Source: Dokdonella sp. (GTDB taxonomy: Bacteria; Pseudomonadota; Gammaproteobacteria; Xanthomonadales; Rhodanobacteraceae). Taken from it: a DNA stretch of 64,000 nt. How positions within the stretch are numbered: the stretch's first letter is position 1; every line of letters begins with the position of its first letter. This document shows, piece after piece, positions 17,823 through 26,352 of this stretch. A program made the position numbers and the translations under genes. A model generated the notes under the pieces. The model worked only from the letters and a program-made list of their open reading frames with translations. It made no database searches and was not told the origin of the DNA. Location: positions 1 to 64,000 of the forward strand of contig NZ_JAGIAG010000009.1 in the NCBI RefSeq assembly GCF_017744955.1, written 5' to 3'.

Positions 17823-18855
17823 ACGAGGATGGTTGGGAGCAATCACGGTCACCGTCGTCGCCTCCGCCGCCGCCGCGGTCGAGCCGGTCACCGGCGGGCC
17901 GGAAATCGACTATCAGGCGTCGGTGATCCGTTCCGACGACGACGGCGCACGCATCGTCGTGTTCGAGCGGCTCGCGCCGGCCACGTACTCCGGCGATCTG
18001 TGGCTGACACGCTCGACCGACGACGGCGCCAGCTGGAGCACGCCGGCTCCGATCATCGCCACGGGCGCGAACGAGCGGCACCCAGCGCTGCTGCAACTCG
18101 CACCGTCCAGCTACGTGCTGTTCTACCTGAAAGGCACCGGCGGCCTCTCGACCTATCGCCTCTGGCGCGCGACCAGCACGGACGGCATCGCCTTCACCGA
18201 GCAGGCGCCGCTCGATCTCGGCTGGCCCGGCGGCGGCGAGATCAATCCGCACGTGGTCCGCCACGCTGACGGCACGCTGACGATGAGCTATCAACGCGGC
18301 AGCGCCGCCTACGTCGCGCAGTCGAACGACGATGGCGCGACCTGGGACACGCAACGCACGCAGATTGCCGGCGACGCCCTGCTGCCGCGTCTCGCCTACC
18401 GCGAGAGCGACGGCCTGTACCTGGCCAGCTACCAGGTGAACCCGGGCAACAATGCGCTGCAGATGTTCGTCAAGACCACGACCGACCCGCACGACTGGAG
18501 CGGCGCCGCACAGGACTTCGCGCCCGAGGGCAACAACCACGACTCGCTGCCGGTGGTGATGCCCGACGGCGCCTTCGCGCTGTTCTGGATCCGCGCCGCC
18601 GGCAGCGGTTTCGATGTCGCCGTGCGACGCTCCGTCGACGGTGCGAACTGGGCCGAGGCCGTCGCGATCACCGACACGCCCGACCAGGACGACGTCGAGC
18701 CGCATCCGCTGGTCGGCACGTCGGCGACTTCGGTCGAGCTGTACTGGGGACGCGACGATCCGGCCGGCAGCATGACCTACGACATCGTGCGCCAGGCGGA
18801 CGTCCCGGTGATGGTCGTCGACACGATCTTCGCCGACGGATTCGACGCCGGCTGA
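17815..18855 (+). CDS. Exported BNR/Asp-box (sialidase-fold) protein with FADGFD tail
   Basis: The ATG lies inside the end of the kinase gene (8-bp overlap), so the two are probably cotranslated. The 346-residue product has a signal peptide (LGAITVTVVASAAAAVEP). Repeated Asp-box motifs (STDDGASW, STDGIAF, SNDDGATW, SVDGANW) spaced 60-100 residues apart are typical of a sialidase-like beta-propeller. Catalytic Arg-triad residues of true sialidases cannot be assigned with confidence, so it may bind rather than cleave glycans. It ends VVDTIFADGFDAG, like the tail of the delta-60 protein at 6969. Coupling to the sortase-system kinase with its CBM9-like sensor suggests a shared glycan ligand; this is inference. 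Confidence 0.8.
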   Translation: MRRRGWLGAITVTVVASAAAAVEPVTGGPEIDYQASVIRSDDDGARIVVFERLAPATYSGDLWLTRSTDDGASWSTPAPIIATGANERHPALLQLAPSSYVLFYLKGTGGLSTYRLWRATSTDGIAFTEQAPLDLGWPGGGEINPHVVRHADGTLTMSYQRGSAAYVAQSNDDGATWDTQRTQIAGDALLPRLAYRESDGLYLASYQVNPGNNALQMFVKTTTDPHDWSGAAQDFAPEGNNHDSLPVVMPDGAFALFWIRAAGSGFDVAVRRSVDGANWAEAVAITDTPDQDDVEPHPLVGTSATSVELYWGRDDPAGSMTYDIVRQADVPVMVVDTIFADGFDAG

Positions 18856-18903
18856 GCGCGGCCGCGATCGCTGCGCCCGCGAACGCGCGTCGCGGGCTCG
18901 CCC

Positions 18904-18909
18904 TATACT
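18904..18909 (+). promoter_or_regulatory. Candidate -10 box directly before metN (possible leaderless start)
   Basis: TATACT lies only 6 bases before the metN ATG at 18916. No Shine-Dalgarno sequence fits in between. Transcription would begin at or next to the A of the ATG. No clear -35 match is visible. Confidence 0.4.
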
Positions 18910-18915
18910 CGCGCG

Positions 18916-19908
18916 ATGATCGAATTCCAGGGCGTCTACAAGGACTACGCCGGCACGCGCGCGCTGCATCCGCTCGACCTCTCCATCGAGCGCGGCGAGG
19001 TGTTCGGCGTGATCGGCCGTTCCGGCGCGGGCAAGTCGACGCTGCTGCGCTCGATCAACCGCATCGAACGACCGAGCGGCGGCCGCGTGCGGGTCGGCGG
19101 CGCCGACGTCACCGCGCTCGACGACGAGGGGCTGCGCACGCTGCGCCGGCGCATCGGCATGATCTTCCAGCACTTCAACCTGCTCGCCTCGAAGACGGTG
19201 GCACAGAACGTCGCGTTCCCGCTGCGCCTGGCCGGGCAGCCGCGTGCGGCGATCGCCGCGCGCGTGCGCGAACTGCTCGAGCGGGTCGGCATCGCCGCGC
19301 ACGCGGACAAGTACCCGGCGCAGCTGTCCGGCGGACAGAAGCAGCGCGTCGGCATCGCCCGCGCGCTGGCCAGCGCACCGGAGGTGCTGCTCTGCGACGA
19401 GGCGACCAGCGCGCTCGATCCGGAGACGACCGCTTCGGTGCTGAACCTGCTCGGCGAACTCAATCGCGAACTTAAGCTCACCATCGTGCTGATCACCCAC
19501 GAGATGGACGTGATCCGCCGCGTCTGCGACCGCGTCGCCGTGCTCGACGCCGGCCACCTGGTCGAGAGCGGCAGCGTCGCCGACGTATTCCTGCATCCGC
19601 GGCACGAGACCACGCGGCGCTTCGTGCTCGAAGCCGAGCACGTCGACGACCGCGAGCGCCGCGCCGACCTCGCGCGGGCGCACGGCCGCGTGGTGCGCCT
19701 GACCTTCCGCGGCGAGGCGACCTACGCACCGCTGCTCGGCCGCGTCGCGCGCGCCAGCGGCGTCGACTACAACATCCTCGCCGGCCGCATCGACCGCATC
19801 AAGGACACGCCGTACGGCCAGCTGACCATCGCGCTCAGCGGTGGCGACGTCGAAACGGCGCTGCGCGCGTTCGCCGACGCCGGCGTGCACGTCGAGGAGG
19901 TGGCGTGA
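18916..19908 (+). CDS. metN: D/L-methionine ABC transporter ATP-binding protein MetN
   Basis: This is the ATPase of the MetNIQ methionine importer on the cytosolic face. The 330-residue protein has Walker A GRSGAGKST (37-45), Q-loop FQHFNLL, signature LSGGQKQR, Walker B VLLCDEATSALD and the H-switch THEMD. A C-terminal regulatory NIL (ACT-like) domain at about 250-328 binds methionine and inhibits transport in this family. The stop overlaps the metI start by 4 bp (GTGATG). The start has a TATACT box just upstream and no ribosome site, so the message may be leaderless. Confidence 0.95.
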   Translation: MIEFQGVYKDYAGTRALHPLDLSIERGEVFGVIGRSGAGKSTLLRSINRIERPSGGRVRVGGADVTALDDEGLRTLRRRIGMIFQHFNLLASKTVAQNVAFPLRLAGQPRAAIAARVRELLERVGIAAHADKYPAQLSGGQKQRVGIARALASAPEVLLCDEATSALDPETTASVLNLLGELNRELKLTIVLITHEMDVIRRVCDRVAVLDAGHLVESGSVADVFLHPRHETTRRFVLEAEHVDDRERRADLARAHGRVVRLTFRGEATYAPLLGRVARASGVDYNILAGRIDRIKDTPYGQLTIALSGGDVETALRAFADAGVHVEEVA

Positions 19909-20573
19909 TGGACGGCTGGTTCGCCAACGTCGACTGGGCCGAGATCGGACAGGCCAGTCTCGACACGCTGATCATGCTCGGCGGCTCGCTGGTCGCCAGC
20001 ATCGCGCTCGGCCTGCCGCTCGGCGTGCTGCTGTTCCTGACCGGCAAGCGGCAGCTGCTCGAACAGTCCGTCGTCTACGCGATCCTCTCCTTCGTCGTGA
20101 ACGTGCTGCGCTCGCTGCCGTTCATCATCCTGCTGATCGTGATGATCCCGTTCACGGTCGTGCTGGTCGGCACCTCGCTCGGCGTCGCCGGCGCGATTCC
20201 GCCGCTGGTCGTCGGCACCGCGCCGTTCTTCGCGCGCCTGGTCGAGAACGCGCTGCGCGAAGTCGACCGCGGCGTGATCGAGGCGAGCCAGGCAATGGGG
20301 GCGAGCACGCGCCAGATCGTGTTCGGCGTGCTGCTGCCCGAAGCGATGCCGGGCCTGATCGCCGGCGCCACCGTCACCGCGATCGCGCTGGTCTCCTACA
20401 CCGCGATGGCCGGCGTGATCGGCGCCGGCGGCCTCGGCGACCTCGCCGTGCGCTTCGGCTACCAGCGCTTCCAGACCGACGTGATGGTGGTCACCGTGGT
20501 GCTGCTGCTGGTGCTGGTGCAGCTGCTGCAGATGTTCGGCGACCGGCTGGTGGCGCGGCTCAGCCGGCGCTGA
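19905..20573 (+). CDS. metI: Methionine ABC transporter permease MetI
   Basis: This is the inner-membrane permease of MetNIQ, 222 residues, with about five hydrophobic segments. The coupling EAA loop reads EASQAMGASTRQIVFGVLLPEAMPG at about 125-149, with the conserved EA..G......PEA(M/L)PG pattern. Length is typical (about 217-225). It overlaps metN by 4 bp and is followed by metQ after 100 bp, the usual metNIQ order. The start is ATG directly after GAGGTGGCGTG in the metN end, which contains the ribosome site GAGG. Confidence 0.95.
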   Translation: MMDGWFANVDWAEIGQASLDTLIMLGGSLVASIALGLPLGVLLFLTGKRQLLEQSVVYAILSFVVNVLRSLPFIILLIVMIPFTVVLVGTSLGVAGAIPPLVVGTAPFFARLVENALREVDRGVIEASQAMGASTRQIVFGVLLPEAMPGLIAGATVTAIALVSYTAMAGVIGAGGLGDLAVRFGYQRFQTDVMVVTVVLLLVLVQLLQMFGDRLVARLSRR

Positions 20574-20673
20574 ACGGCGTCATGAAGTCTGGTTATTAGG
20601 CTTCTCCTGCGGCGCATGCCGCTGCCCTGCCGCGCCGGGCAAAATTCCGGACCACACTTCCAGGAATATCGAC

Positions 20674-21456
20674 ATGAAACGCCTACCCGCCCTGATCGCC
20701 GCGCTCGCGGCCGTGCTCGTCCCACCTCTCGCCGCCGCCGAGACGCTCACCGTCGCCGCCACCGCAGTGCCGCACGCGGAGATCCTCGAGGCGGTGAAGC
20801 CCGCGCTCGCCGCCGAAGGCGTCGAGCTGAAGATCAAGGTGTTCACCGACTACGTGCAGCCGAACGTGCAGGTGGCCGAGAAGCGCATCGACGCGAACTA
20901 CTTCCAGACCAAGCAGTACCTGGAGGAATTCAACCGCAACCGCGGTACGCACTTGGTCGCGCTGGAAGACGTGCACGTCGAACCGCTCGGCCTCTATTCG
21001 CGCAAGGCCAAGACGCTGGCCGAACTCGCCGACGGCGCCAACGTCGCGCTGCCGAACGATCCGAGCAACACCGGCCGCGCGCTGCTGCTGTTGCAAAGGG
21101 CCAAGCTGATCACGCTGAAGGATCCGGCCAATCCGGTGTCGACGCTGAAGGACGTCGCGACGAATCCGAAGAACCTCACGTTCCGCGAACTCGAAGCGGC
21201 GACCTTGCCGCGTGTGCTCGGCCAGGTCGACGCGGCCGTCATCAACACGAACTACGCGCTCGACGCCAAGCTCGACCCGTCCAAGGACGCGCTGGCGATC
21301 GAGGACGCGGACACGCCCTACGTCAACGTGCTGGTCGCGCGCGAGGACAACAAGGACGCGCCAGCCGTGAAGAAGCTCGCCGCCGCGTTGCACAGTGCGG
21401 CGGTGAAGGACTTCATCAAGAACAAGTACCGTGGCGCGGTGGTGCCGGCGTTTTGA
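20674..21456 (+). CDS. metQ: Methionine-binding protein MetQ (NlpA family), non-lipidated form
   Basis: This is the NlpA-family substrate-binding protein of MetNIQ, 260 residues. The ATG at 20674 has CCAGGA 8 nt upstream. Family features are LTVAATAVPHAEILE, the EKRIDANYFQTKQYLE segment, and NDPSNTGRALLLLQ. The N-terminus (RLPALIAALAAVLVPPLAAAETL) is a normal signal peptide with an AAA cleavage site and no lipobox Cys. Unlike the lipoprotein MetQ of E. coli, it should be a soluble periplasmic protein. The TNYAL residues at about 190-194 (VINTNYALDA) match the family's methionine-contacting region. Confidence 0.93.
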   Translation: MKRLPALIAALAAVLVPPLAAAETLTVAATAVPHAEILEAVKPALAAEGVELKIKVFTDYVQPNVQVAEKRIDANYFQTKQYLEEFNRNRGTHLVALEDVHVEPLGLYSRKAKTLAELADGANVALPNDPSNTGRALLLLQRAKLITLKDPANPVSTLKDVATNPKNLTFRELEAATLPRVLGQVDAAVINTNYALDAKLDPSKDALAIEDADTPYVNVLVAREDNKDAPAVKKLAAALHSAAVKDFIKNKYRGAVVPAF

Positions 21457-21480
21457 TGCAAAGTTAAGAAACGGCTTCCC

Positions 21481-21552
21481 TCGCAGAGACGCAGAGGGCG
21501 CGGAGAAAGCTACTCGAAATTGCTTTTCTCTGCGCCCTCCGCGTCTCTGCGA
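21481..21552. repeat. Palindromic repeat (CGCAGAG...CTCTGCG), copy 1
   Basis: The left arm, at 21481-21510, reads TCGCAGAGACGCAGAGGGCG and on to GAAAGC. It is complementary with few mismatches to the right arm at 21522-21552. A near-identical element lies after trpE at 23192-23288, so trpE is flanked by two copies. It is a REP-like, non-coding element. Confidence 0.8.
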
Positions 21553-21656
21553 GAAAACCGCTTCTCCCGTCCCACCCCTCCTGCGCTCATGCCCGAGCGA
21601 ACGCCCACCGCGTCCTGCTATCGTCGCGATCCGCAATTTTCCCGGCATCCCCCGAC

Positions 21657-23132
21657 GTGATCAGCCAGCACGATTTCGACGCCCTCGCGCGCCAGGGCTA
21701 CAACCGCATCCCGGTCGCGCGCGAGGTGTTGTCCGACCTGGACACGCCGCTGTCGGTGTACCTCAAGCTCGCCGACGGGCCGTACGCGTACCTGTTCGAA
21801 TCGGTCGAGGGCGGCGAGAACTGGGGCCGCCACTCGATCATCGGCCTGCCGTGCCGGCGCGTGTACGCGCTGCGCGGGCGCACGCTGACGGTCGAAGACC
21901 TCGGCGAAGTGGTCGAGACGCGCGAGCTGGCCGATCCCCTGGCCGAGATCGAAGCGATCCGCGCCACCTTCAAGGTCGCCGAACTCGACGGCCTGCCCGC
22001 GTTCACCGGCGGGCTGGTCGGGCATTTCGGCTTCGAGACCATCGGCTGGGTCGAGCCGCGCCTGGATCGATCGGACAAGCCGGACCTGCTCGGCACGCCG
22101 GACGCGCTCTTGATGCTGAGCGAGGAAGTCGCCGTGTTCGACAACCTCAAGGGCCGGCTGTACCTGATCGTGCACGCCGATCCGTCGCAGCCGCAGGCCT
22201 ACGCGCGCGCGTGCCGGCGCCTGGACGAACTCGTGTTCCGCCTGCGCCATTCCGGCTCCGGCTATCCGGACGTGCTCGATCCGAAGGCGCTGGCCGAAAC
22301 CGATTTCGAATCGAGCTTCACGCGCGAGCAGTACGAGGCGATGGTCGAGAAGGCGAAGGAATACATCCGCGCCGGCGACATCTTCCAGGTGGTGCCCTCG
22401 CAGCGGCTGTCCGTACCGTTCCGCGCGCGGCCGGTCGACGTCTACCGCGCGCTGCGCGCGCTGAACCCCTCGCCGTACATGTACTTCGTCGATCTCGGTC
22501 ACACGCAGATCGTCGGTTCGTCGCCGGAAATCCTGGTGCGCCTGAAACACGGCAAGGTCGTCGTGCGCCCGATCGCCGGTACGCGCCCGCGCGGCAGAAC
22601 CCCGGAGGAAGACCTCGCGCTCGAACAGGAACTGCTCGCCGACGCCAAGGAACGCGCCGAACACCTGATGCTGATCGACCTCGGACGCAACGACGTCGGC
22701 CGCGTCAGCAAGACCGGCACGGTCGCGCTGACCGAGAGCTTCGTCATCGAGCGCTACTCGCACGTGATGCACATCGTCAGCCAGGTCGAGGGCGAGCTGC
22801 GCGACGGGCTGTCGTACATGGACGTGCTGAAGGCGACCTTCCCGGCCGGCACCGTCAGCGGCGCGCCGAAGATCCGCGCCATCGAGATCATCCAGGAACT
22901 CGAACCGCACAAGCGCAACATCTACGCCGGCGCGATCGGCTACGTCGGCTGGAACGGCGACGCCGACACTGCGATCGCGATCCGCACTGCGGTGATCCAG
23001 GACGGCCGCCTCTACGTGCAGGCCGGCGGCGGCGTGGTGTTCGACTCCGACCCGACGAAGGAATGGGAGGAGACGATGAACAAGGGCCGCGCGCTGTTCC
23101 GTGCGGTGGCGCAGGCGGCGGGCGGGTTGTGA
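21657..23132 (+). CDS. trpE: Anthranilate synthase component I
   Basis: TrpE converts chorismate to anthranilate with ammonia supplied by TrpG, the first committed step of tryptophan synthesis. The 491-residue protein starts with GTG at 21657. The N-terminal domain has the tryptophan-binding LFES motif at 46-49, so it should be feedback inhibited. The chorismate-binding domain shows DIFQVVPSQR, GSSPEILVR, PIAGTRPRG, HLMLIDLGRNDVGRV, PAGTVSGAPK and QAGGGVVFDSDP. Unlike common Xanthomonad arrangements, trpGDC is about 15.6 kb away. No leader peptide or trp attenuator is visible upstream; the upstream gap is filled by a palindromic repeat. Confidence 0.97.
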   Translation: MISQHDFDALARQGYNRIPVAREVLSDLDTPLSVYLKLADGPYAYLFESVEGGENWGRHSIIGLPCRRVYALRGRTLTVEDLGEVVETRELADPLAEIEAIRATFKVAELDGLPAFTGGLVGHFGFETIGWVEPRLDRSDKPDLLGTPDALLMLSEEVAVFDNLKGRLYLIVHADPSQPQAYARACRRLDELVFRLRHSGSGYPDVLDPKALAETDFESSFTREQYEAMVEKAKEYIRAGDIFQVVPSQRLSVPFRARPVDVYRALRALNPSPYMYFVDLGHTQIVGSSPEILVRLKHGKVVVRPIAGTRPRGRTPEEDLALEQELLADAKERAEHLMLIDLGRNDVGRVSKTGTVALTESFVIERYSHVMHIVSQVEGELRDGLSYMDVLKATFPAGTVSGAPKIRAIEIIQELEPHKRNIYAGAIGYVGWNGDADTAIAIRTAVIQDGRLYVQAGGGVVFDSDPTKEWEETMNKGRALFRAVAQAAGGL

Positions 23133-23191
23133 GCGGCGCGCGCGGCGTCGTCGGCGCGCCGTCGGCCAGGCTCGGTGCCGAAAGGCGGCTT

Positions 23192-23288
23192 TCTCGCAGA
23201 GGCGCAGAGGGCGCAGAGAAAAGCGAAATGCGTCCAAGCGGGTTCTTCTTTTTTCAGCTTTCTCCGCGCCCTCTGCGCCTCTGCGAGA
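23192..23288. repeat. Palindromic repeat (CGCAGAG...CTCTGCG), copy 2
   Basis: The left arm begins TCTCGCAGAGGCGCAGAGGG at 23192 and runs to about 23224. It pairs with GCTTTCTCCGCGCCCTCTGCG and onward at 23257-23288. It closely resembles the element before trpE. The remaining parts of 23133-23552 contain no gene I can support. Confidence 0.8.
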
Positions 23289-23552
23289 GAACCTCTTGAG
23301 GCCCGAGCGGAGCATGTCCCACGTTACGTCTGCCGTCTCGCGACCGGGTGATCGCCTGCTGGACTCGTTCTCTGCGAGATTGCCGGCGACGTTCGGTTCG
23401 GTCGGCGCCGGAGAGCGATAGCAGCCGCGTTTCGAGCCTTCCAAGTACTCCCGCGCGACCTGCGGCGCGCGCAGAGCCGGCCCGCAAGAATCGGAGTGTG
23501 CGGCGCGACGGCAACCGCGACGATGCGTCGACATTCACGCCGGAGTGCCCCG

Positions 23553-24506
23553 ATGTCCGCTCGTTCTCCTTTATCTGCCGCCGAATCCGCCGCAACGGCC
23601 GACCACCCCGCACCCGAGCCGATCCGGCACGCTCCCGGAGGTCTCGTGCGCCTGCCGAACGGACGCGAACTGTGGGTGGAACGCGAAGGGCACGGCGAGC
23701 CGATCGTATTGCTCGCCGGCGGTCCGGCGGCGTCGCACGTCACCTTCCATCCGTTCATGCACCGCCTCGCGGACGCCTACGAGATCGTCTACGTCGACTA
23801 CTTCGGACGCGGCCGTTCGGGGCGCCCCGCCGTGTGGTCGGACATCACCTTCGCGCGCGACGTCGAGGACGTGGCGGCGCTGATCGAAACGCTCGGCCTC
23901 GATCCGGTGCACCTGTACGCGGCTTCCTACGGCGGACTGGTGGCGCAGCAGCTCGCGCTCGACCGTCCCGATCTGCTGAGGCGCCTGCTGCTGGTCAATA
24001 CCTTGCACAGTCCGCAGATGTGGCTGGAGAACCATCTCAACATCAACCACGAGATCGCCAACCAGTTTCCCGAAGTGTGGGACGAGATCCTCGCGCTGCG
24101 CGCGCAGGGCCTGCCCTCGTCCGATCCGCGCATCCAGGACCGCTTCCGCGCTGTCGCCAGCGCGGCGGCGCGATTCCGCGATCCGCTCAACGCGGCCAAG
24201 GTCAGCAGCGAACCCGGCGCGTTCAACCAGGCGCTGTACGACGTCTTCACCGGCGGCGACATCGACTTCGCGCTCGGCGGCGAGGTCGCGCGGATTCCCG
24301 ATTTCCGCCCGCGCCTGTCCGCGATCGAAACGCCGATGATGATCGTCGCCGGACGCTACGACCGCGCGCTGCATCCGCGCCTGCAGCAGGATTTCCGCAC
24401 GGCGGCGCCGCAGGCCGAGTTCGTCGTGCTCGAACACAGCGGCACCGCCGCCCACGTCGAACAGCCGGACGAACTGGAGACGCTGATCCGCCGCCACTTC
24501 CGCTAG
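23553..24506 (+). CDS. Alpha/beta hydrolase, proline iminopeptidase-like
   Basis: The ATG at 23553 has CGGAG 8 nt upstream and gives 317 residues. The fold is alpha/beta hydrolase. The oxyanion-hole segment is LLAGGPAAS, the D-YFGRGRSGRP loop follows, and the nucleophile elbow reads AASYGG. In this elbow the usual first Gly of GxSxG is Ala. An acidic residue in GRYDRALHP and a late His (EHSGTAAHVEQP) complete a plausible triad. Similarity is to proline iminopeptidase-type hydrolases, but the substrate cannot be told. It is probably cytosolic because no signal peptide is seen. It is followed after about 70 bp by a MocR regulator on the same strand. Confidence 0.8.
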   Translation: MSARSPLSAAESAATADHPAPEPIRHAPGGLVRLPNGRELWVEREGHGEPIVLLAGGPAASHVTFHPFMHRLADAYEIVYVDYFGRGRSGRPAVWSDITFARDVEDVAALIETLGLDPVHLYAASYGGLVAQQLALDRPDLLRRLLLVNTLHSPQMWLENHLNINHEIANQFPEVWDEILALRAQGLPSSDPRIQDRFRAVASAAARFRDPLNAAKVSSEPGAFNQALYDVFTGGDIDFALGGEVARIPDFRPRLSAIETPMMIVAGRYDRALHPRLQQDFRTAAPQAEFVVLEHSGTAAHVEQPDELETLIRRHFR

Positions 24507-24577
24507 CTCCGCACATCGCCGCGAATGGCCGTACGGCAGGCTTGATCGGCACCGCCGATCTGCGTCACGCTGTCCGC

Positions 24578-26002
24578 TTGCGCCCATCGACCCGCCCGCC
24601 GACACGCTACGAAGCCCTCGCCGACGAGATCGCGGCCTCGATCCGCGCCGGCACGCTGCGACCCGGCGATCGGCTGCCGTCGGTGCGGCAGACGGCGGCG
24701 AGCCGCGACGTGAATCCGTCGACGGTGTTCCAGGCCTACTACCGGCTCGAAGCGCGCGGCCTGATCCGCGCGCAGGCGCGCTCGGGCTACTACGTCGCCG
24801 CCGCGGCGCCGCCGGCCGAACCGGAGCGCACGTCCGAACCGGACACCGACTCGATCGCGGTCGACGTCGGCGAACGCGTGTTCGCGATCCTCAAGGCGAC
24901 CATGCGGCGCGACGTGGTGCCGCTCGGCTCGGCGTTCCCCAGTCCCCTGCTGTTCCCGTTGCAGCGCCTGGCGAAGACGATGGCGGCGACGGTGCAGAAG
25001 CTCGATCCGCGCGCCAGCGTCGACCACCTGCACCAGGGCAACCTCGCGCTGCGGCGGCAGATCGCGTTGCGCTACCTGGTCGACGGCCTGCACGTCGACG
25101 CCGACGACCTGGTGGTGACCAACGGCGCGATGGAGGCGCTGCATCTCGGCCTCGCCGCGGTGACGCGGCCGGGCGACGCGGTCGCGGTCGAGTCGCCGAC
25201 GTTCTACGCCGCCCTGCAGGCGCTCGAGCAGCGCGGCCTGCGCGCGATCGAGGTGGCGACGCATCCGCGCGAAGGCGTCGAACTCGGCGCGCTGGCCGAG
25301 GTGCTCGAACGCCAGCGTCCGGCCGCGTGCTGGCTGATGACCAATTTCCAGAATCCGCTCGGCAGCCTGATGCCGGAGGCGAAGAAGCGCGAGCTGGTCG
25401 CCCTGCTCGCGCGCCACGACACGCCGCTGATCGAGGACGACGTCTACGGCGAGCTGTACTTCGGCGCGCGCCGGCCGCCGCCGTCGAAGGCCTACGATGA
25501 GCACGGCCTGGTGCTGCACTGCTCGTCGTTCTCCAAGTGCCTGGCGCCGGGCTACCGCATCGGCTGGATCGCGCCGGGACGCTACCTGCAGACCGTCGCG
25601 CGGCTGAAGCTGTCGACCACGCTGACCGCCTCGACGCCGGCCGAAACGGCACTCGCGGCCTACCTCGAGCACGGCGGCTACGACCGCCACCTGCGCAAGC
25701 TGCGGCAGACGCTGGCCGCGCAGCAGGAAGCGATGCTGGCCGCGATCGCACGCCATTTCCCGCCGGCCACGCGCGCGACGCGGCCGTACGGCGGCTATTT
25801 CCTGTGGCTGGAGCTGCCACCCGGCGTCGACGCGATGGAGCTGCACCGGCGCGCGCTGGCGCAGTCGATCAGCGTCGCGCCGGGACCGGTCTTCTCCTCG
25901 CGCGCACGCTTCGAGCACGGCCTGCGCCTGAACTACGGCCATCCCTGGGACGAGCGCATCGAAGCGGCAATGGCGACGCTCGGGCACCTCGCCGGCACCT
26001 GA
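24578..26002 (+). CDS. MocR/PdxR-type regulator: GntR helix-turn-helix fused to aminotransferase
   Basis: The frame lacks an ATG near its beginning. TTG at 24578 (474 residues) or TTG at 24542 are the possible starts, and neither has a good ribosome site. The GntR winged helix occupies about residues 10-75 (RYEALADEIAASIRAG, LRPGDRLPSVRQTA, NPSTVFQAYYRLEARG). A fold-type I aminotransferase domain follows, with NFQNPLG, IEDDVYGEL and the PLP lysine in SSFSKCLAPGYRIGW. MocR proteins are PLP-binding regulators that usually control vitamin B6, GABA or taurine genes. It may regulate the hydrolase just upstream or the divergence-free genes downstream; the target is not evident. Confidence 0.85.
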   Translation: MRPSTRPPTRYEALADEIAASIRAGTLRPGDRLPSVRQTAASRDVNPSTVFQAYYRLEARGLIRAQARSGYYVAAAAPPAEPERTSEPDTDSIAVDVGERVFAILKATMRRDVVPLGSAFPSPLLFPLQRLAKTMAATVQKLDPRASVDHLHQGNLALRRQIALRYLVDGLHVDADDLVVTNGAMEALHLGLAAVTRPGDAVAVESPTFYAALQALEQRGLRAIEVATHPREGVELGALAEVLERQRPAACWLMTNFQNPLGSLMPEAKKRELVALLARHDTPLIEDDVYGELYFGARRPPPSKAYDEHGLVLHCSSFSKCLAPGYRIGWIAPGRYLQTVARLKLSTTLTASTPAETALAAYLEHGGYDRHLRKLRQTLAAQQEAMLAAIARHFPPATRATRPYGGYFLWLELPPGVDAMELHRRALAQSISVAPGPVFSSRARFEHGLRLNYGHPWDERIEAAMATLGHLAGT

Positions 26003-26111
26003 CTGCGACAATTCGCGCGGCCTGATCTGGTCGTTTCGGCGGCAACTGATCGGTTCGCGAGGCCGCCGCGGCTCTATCGTTCGCCACAGTTCAAAAGACA
26101 GGCGCACTCCC

Positions 26112-26324
26112 ATGATGGCCGGCAAGATCCTGATCTGCGTCGCGCTCGCGGCGATCCTCTACAACCTCGGCGCGGGGCTGTACTACATGATGCTCGACAG
26201 CGGTTCGAGCGGGCGTACGCTGCACGCGCTGACCTGGCGCATCGGCCTCTCGGTCGGACTGATCGCGGTGGTCGTCTTCGGCATCGCGATGGGCTGGATT
26301 CAGCCGCACGGCATTACACCCTGA
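26112..26324 (+). CDS. DUF2909 twin-transmembrane protein
   Basis: This 70-residue protein has two membrane spans, residues 4-26 and about 44-63, separated by the short loop DSGSSGRTLHALTWRIGLS. The conserved RT..ALTxRIGLSVGL pattern is that of DUF2909, a small family usually found near cytochrome oxidase assembly genes. Two consecutive ATG codons at 26112 and 26115 could start it. It lies just upstream of two cytochrome c genes, consistent with a respiratory context. The molecular role is unknown. Confidence 0.8.
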   Translation: MMAGKILICVALAAILYNLGAGLYYMMLDSGSSGRTLHALTWRIGLSVGLIAVVVFGIAMGWIQPHGITP

Positions 26325-26352
26325 TCACTCGACGGCGATTCGACACCGACGC

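Noticed and set aside
18856..18915. SAM or methionine riboswitch before metN
   Set aside because: Only 60 bp separate it from the BNR gene and the likely transcript has no leader.
17770..19890. Long minus-strand open frame opposite the BNR and metN genes
   Set aside because: It is very Arg/Val/Asp-rich without motifs and lies opposite a clear metN. Such frames are produced by high GC content at third positions.
21481..21552. CRISPR-like repeat
   Set aside because: It is a single inverted repeat with no regularly spaced direct repeats or spacers, so it is a REP-like palindrome.
21457..21656. trp leader or attenuator before trpE
   Set aside because: No Trp-rich short peptide or competing hairpins are present; the gap is filled by the palindromic repeat.
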